From Actinomycetota bacterium (GTDB taxonomy: Bacteria; Actinomycetota; Actinomycetes; Nanopelagicales; Nanopelagicaceae): a DNA stretch of 15,751 nucleotides. Positions 1-6,620 of the stretch are shown here, piece after piece (within the stretch, counting starts at the first letter, position 1; each line of letters starts with the position of its first letter). The stretch spans positions 1 to 15,751 of the forward strand of contig CANGCW010000009.1 in the NCBI GenBank assembly GCA_947452525.1, written 5' to 3'. A program made the translations under genes and the position numbers. Under the pieces are notes generated by a model, which saw only the letters and a list, made by a program, of their open reading frames with translations, was not told where the DNA came from and ran no database searches.

Positions 1-39
1 GATAGCCACCGCCGCGCATATGAGGGCCTGCACCGCTAG
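1..39 (+). CDS. C-terminal tail of an upstream gene (partial)
   Basis: Frame 1 is open from the window edge and reads DSHRRAYEGLHR before a TAG at 37-39. The codons (CGC, CTG, GGC) match those of the neighbouring genes. If real, it is the last 12 residues of a gene beginning outside the window; the product cannot be identified. The alternative is that the reductase frame continues to the left through this region. Ending a gene here would explain why the good start of the reductase lies at 113. Confidence 0.3.
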   Translation, partial: DSHRRAYEGLHR

Positions 40-42
40 AAT
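37..42 (+). promoter_or_regulatory. possible -10 box (TAGAAT) of the redox operon
   Basis: TAGAAT fits the actinobacterial TANNNT -10 consensus and begins with the TAG that would stop the upstream partial gene. A start of transcription near 49 would give a leader of about 64 nt carrying the purine-rich AAGGAAGG (92-99) ahead of the ATG at 113. No -35 element is recognisable. Confidence 0.3.
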
Positions 43-112
43 TGGGCTATTCAGACGGCACATTGAGGCACCTCTCACCGCCCTCTCAGGTAAGGAAGGT
101 TTGATTCCCCTC

Positions 113-1441
113 ATGGCAATCGGTAAGCGTTACCAAGCAGACTCTGCTTCAGTAGTCCTCGGAGTGGGTCTCGGTCTTACCGCAGCGCTCTACATCGAAT
201 CAACATCCTCCCTTGATTGGGGCTCCGTCTATGGCGTTATCCTCGCGCTATCGCGCATCTGCGCCCTCGTAGGCTCATATTTCGCACTGGTCGGACTCGT
301 TCTCGTTTCACGTGTCGGTTGGATCGAGAAGTCAGTTGGGCATGACCGCCTCGTTATCTGGCACCGCAAGCTCGGGCCATACTCGCTCTACCTCATCACT
401 TTGCACGTCGTCCTCGTTCTCATCGGCTATGCCGCAAACGATAAGGCGAAGCTTGGCGTTGAGCTTTGGCGCATCATCACCCTGTATCCGTGGATGCTTC
501 CAGCAGCGCTCGCATTCGTCTTCTTCGCTGCCGCCGGCATTACTTCGTACAAGAAGGCACGCGCGAAGATGTCCTATGAGACATGGTGGACGATCCACCT
601 TTACACCTATATGGCGGTCGCACTCTCCTTTATGCACCAGGTGCTTACGGGGCCAATGTTTATTGGCCATCCGCTGAATAAGTTTTATTGGGAGTTTCTC
701 TACCTAGGCGCGGCATTCATCATCATCATGTGGCGCTTTGCAATTCCAACGATTCGCTCGCTCCGACATAACCTACGAGTTGAAGCTGTCGTGGAAGAGG
801 GACCAGGCGTTTACTCCATCATTATGAAGGGTCGCAACCTTGATGCGCTCAAGGCCCAGGGCGGACAGTTCTTTAGCTGGCGCTTTATGGCTCCTCGCCA
901 ATGGTGGATCTCGCATCCATACTCGCTCTCAGCAGCGCCAACAAATGACTTTATCCGCGTAACCGTAAAGAGCCTTGGCGATCACTCCCACGAGATTCGC
1001 GAATTGAAGGTTGGCACACGCGTCTTCTTCGAAGGCCCTTATGGAACATTTGTAGCTGATCGTGCAACGAAGGGACATATTGTTCTTATCGGTGGCGGTG
1101 TTGGAATTACACCACTTCGCGCCCTCCTTGATGAGTTTGATGCAACGAAGTCAATTGATGTTCTCTTCCGCGCATCTAACGAGAAGGATCTCGTTCTTCG
1201 TAAAGAGCTTGATCAGATCGCTGATGCTCGCGGCGCACGCGTTCACTACCTCGTTGGTTCGCGCAAGGTGCATCCAATGTCAGTTAAATACATAACAAAA
1301 TTTGTCCCAGCATTCGCTGATTCCGATGTCTATGTCTGCGGCCCAACCCCACTCGTAGATGCAGTTCGTGAAGCAACGCATGCTGCAGGTATTCCGAAGA
1401 ATCGCTTCCACGACGAAGCATTTGAATTTCACAATAACTAA
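113..1441 (+). CDS. NOX/ferric reductase-like haem-FAD-NAD(P)H membrane oxidoreductase
   Basis: A 442-residue membrane flavocytochrome. It should pass electrons from cytosolic NAD(P)H through FAD and two haems to an acceptor outside the membrane. The N-terminal half has about six hydrophobic segments. It carries H84 and H98, and H162 and H175, spaced 14 and 13 residues apart as in eukaryotic NOX haem ligands. The C-terminal half has the FAD motif HPYSLS (268-273), GPYGTF (308-313), the nucleotide-binding GGGVGITP (327-334) and CGP (409-411). I chose ATG 113 because it follows AAGGAAGG (92-99) and leads straight into the first hydrophobic segment. ATG 20 is in frame and possible, but adds residues that do not resemble the family. 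The next two genes encode an FMN-binding protein and an ApbE transferase, so the electron acceptor is probably that protein-bound FMN. Ferric iron or oxygen remain alternatives. The fold is clear; the acceptor is inferred. Confidence 0.85.
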   Translation: MAIGKRYQADSASVVLGVGLGLTAALYIESTSSLDWGSVYGVILALSRICALVGSYFALVGLVLVSRVGWIEKSVGHDRLVIWHRKLGPYSLYLITLHVVLVLIGYAANDKAKLGVELWRIITLYPWMLPAALAFVFFAAAGITSYKKARAKMSYETWWTIHLYTYMAVALSFMHQVLTGPMFIGHPLNKFYWEFLYLGAAFIIIMWRFAIPTIRSLRHNLRVEAVVEEGPGVYSIIMKGRNLDALKAQGGQFFSWRFMAPRQWWISHPYSLSAAPTNDFIRVTVKSLGDHSHEIRELKVGTRVFFEGPYGTFVADRATKGHIVLIGGGVGITPLRALLDEFDATKSIDVLFRASNEKDLVLRKELDQIADARGARVHYLVGSRKVHPMSVKYITKFVPAFADSDVYVCGPTPLVDAVREATHAAGIPKNRFHDEAFEFHNN

Positions 1442-1455
1442 GAATTAATAACAAC

Positions 1456-1461
1456 GGAGGT
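1456..1461 (+). promoter_or_regulatory. strong Shine-Dalgarno (GGAGGT) of the FMN-binding protein gene
   Basis: GGAGGT ends 5 nt before ATG 1467, close to ideal. It is the only textbook Shine-Dalgarno noticed in the window; most other starts lack one. Confidence 0.75.
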
Positions 1462-1466
1462 AAGAG

Positions 1467-2162
1467 ATGAAGCGTTTTATTTTGATCGTTACAGGTGCGG
1501 TAGGTAGCCTCTTTGCGATCCTCTCCATCACCCCACCTCAATTCGGCACTGGTAGCGCGCTCGGAACAGGAACACTTCCAGGTAGTGCTTCTGTTCCCGC
1601 TGCGACGCCAACACCAGTCAAGACCGCGGCAAAGCCTGTGGTCACGTCCCCGCAGTCTGTTCCTAACGGGGATGATGAGGGTTCAACCCCAACGAAGAAG
1701 GCAACCGTTAAGGCAACGCCAAAGGCAACAAAGAAGACCACAGCTAAAGCGACGCCATCAGCAACTAAGACAACCGCTGCTACGACACCTTCTTCAACCC
1801 CAACTCCCGTTGCGACTAAGCCCGCTCCGGCGACTTCAGGTGTTTCAGGAACATTTACCGGTGCTACCTACGATGCACGTGAACCGAATGGCCAACTCTG
1901 GGGAAGCGTCACTGTCACTATCGTCCTCAAGGATGGCAAGATCGTCTCATCTACCGGTTCGCAATCACCCTCAAGCCGTGGGCCGTATGCATTCACCGCG
2001 CTCGATCCATTCTTCAAATCTAATCAGATGTCATTGGCTCAGATAAAAGCTGAATCAGCGTCTAAGGTTGTAGCTGACTCACTCTATGTCTCGCGCGTGA
2101 CATATTCATCACTTGCCTACTGGTCCTCTATCAAGAGCGCACTCTCTAAGGCTGGAATTTAA
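1467..2162 (+). CDS. exported FMN-binding-domain protein on a Thr/Ala/Pro/Lys stalk
   Basis: A 231-residue secreted or membrane-tethered electron carrier. Residues 1-22 form a signal peptide or anchor (MKRF, then a hydrophobic run) with no lipobox cysteine. Residues about 50-125 are low-complexity Thr/Ala/Pro/Lys, suited to crossing the cell wall. Residues about 127-231 form a small FMN_bind domain: GTFTGAT entry strand (128-134), then VTVTIVLKDGKIV, and the C-terminal helix region. In this family a Thr near the C-terminus, in D-x-x-S/T-G-A-T, receives FMN from ApbE. Here the aligned segment is LYVSRVT (206-212): Ser209 and Thr212 are kept, but the Asp, Gly and Ala are replaced. A separate TGAT lies at 131-134. 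The gene follows the reductase by 25 nt and precedes apbE by 11 nt. It is probably the outward electron acceptor of the reductase. The fold call is good; the modification site is uncertain. Confidence 0.8.
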   Translation: MKRFILIVTGAVGSLFAILSITPPQFGTGSALGTGTLPGSASVPAATPTPVKTAAKPVVTSPQSVPNGDDEGSTPTKKATVKATPKATKKTTAKATPSATKTTAATTPSSTPTPVATKPAPATSGVSGTFTGATYDAREPNGQLWGSVTVTIVLKDGKIVSSTGSQSPSSRGPYAFTALDPFFKSNQMSLAQIKAESASKVVADSLYVSRVTYSSLAYWSSIKSALSKAGI

Positions 2163-2173
2163 TCGATATAAAA

Positions 2174-2908
2174 ATGTCGCAGATCTTCCGAGAGGTAGAG
2201 ACATGGGGAACGGTTATCTTCTTTGAAGGATCCTCTGAATCCTTAACGGAATCGCAACTTGCTCTTGCTGCCGATGAGATCGGAGCCTTCCTTCGCCACG
2301 TTGATGAGGTCTTCTCTACATATCGGCCGGAGTCCACGATTTCGCAATTACGTGAAGGAAAGCTCAGCATTGATGATTGCACCGAAGAGGTTCGCGGCGT
2401 CTGGAATGCAACTGCCTTCGCTCGCGATATCTCAGCAGGGCTATTTGATCCTTGGTGCGTTGAGGGCGGCTACGACCCATCGGGTTATGTAAAGGGATGG
2501 GCCGCAGATCGCGCCGCCGATATCTTCGCTGCGCACGGTATTTCAGAGTGTGTTATTAACGCAGGGGGTGACTTAACAGTGAGGTCTTCTCAGCCGAAGA
2601 AGATTGCTATTGCTAATCCAGATAATCGTGACGAGGTCGTTCACTCACTCTTACTTTCACATGGCGCTGTTGCGACGAGCGGTGTGACAGAGCGTGGTTC
2701 ACATATCCGTGATCCCCATACCGGGCTCATTGCAATTGGCGCGAAGAGTGCCACTGTCTGGGGTCCAGATGGTGGCATCGCAGATGCACTGGCAACAGCG
2801 TTAATCGTCAGCGGCAAAGATGGCGCAGGAATCTTTGGCCATCCCCAATTAGAGGGGTATCACTGCTTCGTTATCGATCGCAATGAGGAGTACTCCTGGT
2901 CCCTTTAA
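2174..2908 (+). CDS. apbE: FAD:protein FMN transferase (ApbE family)
   Basis: A 244-residue ApbE-type enzyme that cleaves FAD and attaches FMN through a phosphoester to a Thr of a partner protein; the obvious partner is the preceding FMN-binding protein. Family motifs appear in order: WGT near the N-terminus, D44-E-V-F-S-T-Y with S54-T-I-S-Q-L, FDP (91-93), DPSGYVKGWA (101-110), NAGGD (129-133), ATSG (167-170), HIRDPHTG (177-184), and the metal-site region D204-ALATAL. It is shorter than lipoprotein-type ApbE and has no signal peptide or lipobox, so it appears cytosolic as written. It could act before its partner is exported. The gene starts 11 nt after the FMN-protein gene, and no Shine-Dalgarno is evident. 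The function call is secure; the cellular side is inferred. Confidence 0.9.
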   Translation: MSQIFREVETWGTVIFFEGSSESLTESQLALAADEIGAFLRHVDEVFSTYRPESTISQLREGKLSIDDCTEEVRGVWNATAFARDISAGLFDPWCVEGGYDPSGYVKGWAADRAADIFAAHGISECVINAGGDLTVRSSQPKKIAIANPDNRDEVVHSLLLSHGAVATSGVTERGSHIRDPHTGLIAIGAKSATVWGPDGGIADALATALIVSGKDGAGIFGHPQLEGYHCFVIDRNEEYSWSL

Positions 2909-2958
2909 CTCTCAGGATATTTGCAGGAGATTTCACCCCATTTGCTTACTAAATCTCG

Positions 2959-2964
2959 TAGTTT
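2959..2964 (+). promoter_or_regulatory. leaderless -10 box (TAGTTT) of the export operon
   Basis: TAGTTT fits TANNNT and ends exactly 6 nt before ATG 2971, so the first transcribed base would be the A of the start codon. No Shine-Dalgarno precedes the gene. The 62-base gap 2909-2970 shows no terminator hairpin and no clear -35. Confidence 0.5.
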
Positions 2965-2970
2965 TCGACA

Positions 2971-4707
2971 ATGAGTTTATCCACTAATGAAAAAGCCAGC
3001 CGTTTCAGCCCTCGTATTCTTGCAATTAATGGAGTTCTCTTGCTGCTTGTGGCTGGAGCTGGATTTTGGGGATACACAGTCCTTCACCCGAAGGCGGCAA
3101 CAACGTCGCTTCAAACTGTCACCGTGTCGCAAGGAGATGTTCAGGCAACCGTCTCTGCTACCGGAAAAGTTGTCAGCCCTTCGGATGTGGGGCTAGCTCC
3201 ACTCTCTTCAGGAACTCTTAAAGCGCTCTATGTGCACGTTGGAGATAAAGTTCGAAACGGCCAAAAATTAGCACAATTGGATACCACCAACCTCACCACC
3301 GCGCTCTCCCAAGCCAATGCGAGTCTTATAAGTGCCAAAGCAAGTGTTGCAGCCCTAACTCCAAGCAAGACCGCAGCCGAACAGGCGCAAGCAGCACTTC
3401 AACTTTCACAGGCACAAGCCGCGGTAGATCAAGCAAAGAAAAATGCGATTGATCAGACTGCACTGGTTTCAGCAAATGCTGGTACTTACCAGGCTTCAGT
3501 CGATGCAGCGAAATTGTCTTTGGATAATGCAACGGCCAATGCGGCAATTTCATCAAAGAACTATCAAGCCGCTGTTGATCGCGCCGCTCTCACACTAAAT
3601 GCTTATTTGGGCACGTATGGTTCCGCAGGAGTAACAACTGCGTATTGCCAATCAATCACATATGTAAACTCACAGTGCGTGACAGAACTGAATTACTACA
3701 ACTCTTGGGTAGATGCACAAAGTTCACAAACTGCAAATCTCCTAAAAGATAAACAGAACATCGACAACTTAACTATTGCATATCAAAATGCATTAGTTTC
3801 TCAGAAGAATAACTTAGCGAAAGATGCAATCACTATTGCTGGTTACCAGAATCAGATTTCTTCTGCCCAAAATTCATTGGATAACCTATTGGCATCCCAG
3901 GCAGTGAGTAATCAACCGGCAAAGCAAAGTGCCATTGATAGTGCGCAAGCTCAATTGACGACCGCACAAGCGAATTTCGACCAAGCAAAACGGAATCTAG
4001 AAGGTGCGACAATTGTCGCACCCGTTGCCGGTGAGGTTGCTTCGATTTCTACCGCAGTGGGAGGAAACGTCTCAATAGCTTCGGCGCCAGCCACTGCCAC
4101 AACAAATGCTTCAGGATTTATCGTTCTGACAAATGTTTCAACACTGCAGGTAACAGGTTCTTTCTCTGAAGCAGATGCAGCAAAGATTATTATAGGTCAA
4201 AGTGCAACATTTACATTTGATGCACTACCTACGGCAAGTGCCACCGGAAAGGTAAACAACATTGATCTTCTACCTACTACTTCAAGCGGCGTAACAACTT
4301 ACACAGCGACATTTACCATAGATGGGACCGTCGCCGGATTAAAGCCAGGCATGACGGCATCGGCAACTGTAATTGTTGGAGAGGCGCTCAACGTCACAAT
4401 GGTGAGTGCCCAGGCTGTTACTACTCGTGGAGTAAGCAGCACTGTCAATGTAGTGACCACATCAAATGGCAAAGAAATTACAACTCCTACACCTGTAGTT
4501 ATTGGATTGAAGGGCGATTCCTTCGTTGAGATTCAATCAGGAGTTCAGGTCGGCGCAAAGGTTTCTCTTCCAGCAACAACTCGAACCTCATCTTCAAATG
4601 GATTTGCGGTGGGTGGAATCCCGTCTGGCGTAGGAACGATAAGCGGCGCAGTTGGCGTCGGTGGTGGTGGTGGTGGCGGTGGATTTGGCGGAAGAAACGG
4701 TGGCTAA
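2971..4707 (+). CDS. HlyD/MacA-type adaptor protein of a MacAB-like exporter
   Basis: A 578-residue membrane-fusion/adaptor protein. A single membrane anchor lies at about 16-38. The first half-lipoyl segment (about 49-105, ending VGDKVRNGQKLAQLD) is followed by a long Ala/Gln/Asn-rich coiled-coil hairpin (about 108-340). The second half-lipoyl strand (APVAGEV, about 350-356) precedes beta-barrel-like sequence. The end is a Gly run and FGGRNGG. In Gram-negative MacA the hairpin tip meets TolC. Here the mid-hairpin turn holds two cysteines, C226 and C236, that could form a disulphide-closed loop. The hairpin is long for the family. The gene heads a four-gene operon with an ABC ATPase 3 nt downstream. 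In a one-membrane cell it probably couples the permease to cargo or the cell wall. The family call is strong; the substrate is unknown. Confidence 0.85.
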   Translation: MSLSTNEKASRFSPRILAINGVLLLLVAGAGFWGYTVLHPKAATTSLQTVTVSQGDVQATVSATGKVVSPSDVGLAPLSSGTLKALYVHVGDKVRNGQKLAQLDTTNLTTALSQANASLISAKASVAALTPSKTAAEQAQAALQLSQAQAAVDQAKKNAIDQTALVSANAGTYQASVDAAKLSLDNATANAAISSKNYQAAVDRAALTLNAYLGTYGSAGVTTAYCQSITYVNSQCVTELNYYNSWVDAQSSQTANLLKDKQNIDNLTIAYQNALVSQKNNLAKDAITIAGYQNQISSAQNSLDNLLASQAVSNQPAKQSAIDSAQAQLTTAQANFDQAKRNLEGATIVAPVAGEVASISTAVGGNVSIASAPATATTNASGFIVLTNVSTLQVTGSFSEADAAKIIIGQSATFTFDALPTASATGKVNNIDLLPTTSSGVTTYTATFTIDGTVAGLKPGMTASATVIVGEALNVTMVSAQAVTTRGVSSTVNVVTTSNGKEITTPTPVVIGLKGDSFVEIQSGVQVGAKVSLPATTRTSSSNGFAVGGIPSGVGTISGAVGVGGGGGGGGFGGRNGG

Positions 4708-4710
4708 CTA

Positions 4711-5403
4711 ATGCATCCGGTTATTGACGTGCGAGGTGCGATCAAACGTTACGGCGCTGGCGAAGCCTCAATCTTTGCTCTGGACGGCGTGGATTTGCAG
4801 ATTCACTCCGGTGAGTATGTAGCGATTATGGGTCCATCTGGATCAGGCAAATCGACACTCATGAACATCATTGGCGCTCTTGATGCCATGACCAGTGGTG
4901 AGTATTTGCTGGATGGAATTGAGATTTCATCGATGGATGAATCTGCGCTCTCCGTCGTGAGAGGCCGACGTATCGGTTTCATATTCCAATCTTTCAATCT
5001 GATTCCAAAGACTTCAGCTCTTGCGAATGTGGAGTTACCACTTGCGTACCAGGGAATCAAAGGTCCGGAACGACGCCGACGAGCGCTCATCGCCCTTGAG
5101 ACAGTCGGACTCGCGGACAGAGTGAACCATGAGCCGACTGAGCTATCCGGTGGGCAGCAGCAACGGGTCGCCGTTGCACGGGCGCTAGTCACTCGACCAG
5201 CACTTCTACTAGCCGATGAACCCACTGGAGCGCTCGACTCAAAATCAACCTCTGATCTTCTTGATCTCTTTGACAGAATTAATGCGGCAGGTAGAACTGT
5301 CGTTGTCATTACACACGAAGATGATGTCGCAAAACGTGCCAAGCGGGTAATACGAATGAAGGACGGGAAAATTTTGAGTGATTCCGCGAGGCAGGTTGCA
5401 TGA
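4711..5403 (+). CDS. MacB/LolD-type ABC transporter ATPase
   Basis: A 230-residue cytosolic nucleotide-binding subunit that drives the partner permease. All catalytic motifs are intact: Walker A GPSGSGKST (41-49), Q-loop in FIFQSFNLIP, signature LSGGQQQRVAVARAL from 145, Walker B LLLADEPTGALDS with D169 and E170, and H-loop H202 in ITHED. The FQSFNLIP and EPTGALDS forms are typical of the MacB/LolD/FtsE branch that works with FtsX-like permeases by mechanotransmission rather than channel transport. It starts 3 nt after the adaptor stop, and its own stop overlaps the permease ATG (ATGA at 5400-5403), so the two are translationally coupled. Macrolides, peptides or lipids are all possible cargo; nothing here decides. 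Confidence 0.93.
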   Translation: MHPVIDVRGAIKRYGAGEASIFALDGVDLQIHSGEYVAIMGPSGSGKSTLMNIIGALDAMTSGEYLLDGIEISSMDESALSVVRGRRIGFIFQSFNLIPKTSALANVELPLAYQGIKGPERRRRALIALETVGLADRVNHEPTELSGGQQQRVAVARALVTRPALLLADEPTGALDSKSTSDLLDLFDRINAAGRTVVVITHEDDVAKRAKRVIRMKDGKILSDSARQVA

Positions 5404-6620
5404 ATATATTTGAAATTATTCGATTTGCAATCCGAGGGCTCAACACAAACAAACTACGGACGACACTCACCACACTCGGAATTGCCATCGGAGTCTCATC
5501 GGTCATTATTCTGATAGCGGTAGGAAATGGCTCTAGTAAGCAGATTCAGTCAGGTATCGACAAACTGGGCACTAACACAATCACAATCATGGCAAACCGT
5601 GGTGGTTTTGGACGTCAAGCTGCGGCACGAAACACCAGCAGCAAACCACTGACCGTGGGCGATGCAGTGGCACTCGCTGATCCAATTAAAGCACCGGACA
5701 TTAAACAGACTGCACCCGTAGCCAGTGCAAATGTCACCTGTACGAATGGTACGAATTCAAGCACTCCAGGCACTTTCAATGGAACCTGGCCATCCTGGTT
5801 TGAGGCGAGCAACACTTCGATTGCAAAGGGAACGTATTTTACAAATGATGACGTTACGGAAGGCCGGAGAGTAGTCGTTATAGGAAATACGACCGCAACC
5901 GACTTATTTGGAACTGTGTCTCCTATCGGGCAGACGATTCGTTGCAGTGGAATTCCCTTCACAGTTATCGGTACTACCGAAGTTAAGGGAAGTAACGGAT
6001 TCCAAGATGGAGATAGTTTGGTGGTTGCACCTATTACATCCGTCCAACGATCGCTGACTGGTTACAACAACCTTGGTTCCATCGTTGTGCAGGCGAAATC
6101 CGCAAAAGTTCAAGATTTGGCCCAGACAGAGATTAATAACATTATGGATGCACAACATAAGATTACAAATGTAAATAATCGCGATTATCGAACGTTGAAC
6201 CAAGCTAGTTTGCTTGCCACATCCACATCAAATAGCTCTGTATTCACGGTTTTGTTAGGTGTAGTTGCTGCCATTTCACTTCTCGTCGGTGGAATTGGAA
6301 TTACAAACATTATGTTGGTGAGCGTCATTGAGCGCACCAGAGAGATTGGAATTCGTAAAGCTATTGGAGCACCAAAAGGCGCAATTCTTACTCAATTTTT
6401 GGTGGAAGCAACGATACTTTCGCTCGTCGGTGGGGCAATCGGCGTCATTGGCGGATTTATTGGATCACACTTCACAATTATTGGAGTTAAACCAGTCATT
6501 GTTCCCGGCTCGGTCTTCCTCGCCTTCGGAGTGAGCGTCCTCATCGGACTCTTCTTCGGCGGTTATCCAGCAAGTAGAGCAGCATCCCTACGACCAATCG
6601 AGGCACTACGTCATGAATAA
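5400..6620 (+). CDS. MacB-like ABC transporter permease (FtsX family)
   Basis: A 406-residue permease with the MacB architecture but without a fused ATPase. One N-terminal helix (about 21-42, LRTTLTTLGIAIGVSSVIIL) is followed by a large extracytoplasmic MacB_PCD domain (about 43-275). Three C-terminal helices follow (about 283-308, 338-360, 372-391), with the cytosolic coupling stretch ERTREIGIRKAIGA between the first two. The outer domain holds two cysteines, C114 and C182, and an early Arg-Gly-Gly-Phe-Gly patch at 67-71. It overlaps the ATPase gene by 4 nt and the next gene by 8 nt. Such permeases generally push substrate already on the outer face through or towards the adaptor. The family is clear; the substrate is unknown. 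Confidence 0.92.
   Translation: MNIFEIIRFAIRGLNTNKLRTTLTTLGIAIGVSSVIILIAVGNGSSKQIQSGIDKLGTNTITIMANRGGFGRQAAARNTSSKPLTVGDAVALADPIKAPDIKQTAPVASANVTCTNGTNSSTPGTFNGTWPSWFEASNTSIAKGTYFTNDDVTEGRRVVVIGNTTATDLFGTVSPIGQTIRCSGIPFTVIGTTEVKGSNGFQDGDSLVVAPITSVQRSLTGYNNLGSIVVQAKSAKVQDLAQTEINNIMDAQHKITNVNNRDYRTLNQASLLATSTSNSSVFTVLLGVVAAISLLVGGIGITNIMLVSVIERTREIGIRKAIGAPKGAILTQFLVEATILSLVGGAIGVIGGFIGSHFTIIGVKPVIVPGSVFLAFGVSVLIGLFFGGYPASRAASLRPIEALRHE

Noticed and set aside
20..112. Upstream ATG at 20 as the start of the reductase
   Set aside because: The extra 31 residues are Arg/His-rich and unlike the family, there is no ribosome site before 20, and the frame is simply open to the window edge. The AAGGAAGG before ATG 113 is the better signal, though not decisive.
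4663..4683. Run of GGT triplets near the adaptor's end as a phase-variable repeat
   Set aside because: The unit is three bases, so slippage would only add or remove glycines and not shift the frame; it looks like ordinary Gly-rich low complexity.
4803..5342. 179-codon open frame on the minus strand
   Set aside because: It is a shadow of the ABC ATPase gene, Ser/Arg-rich with no hydrophobic core.
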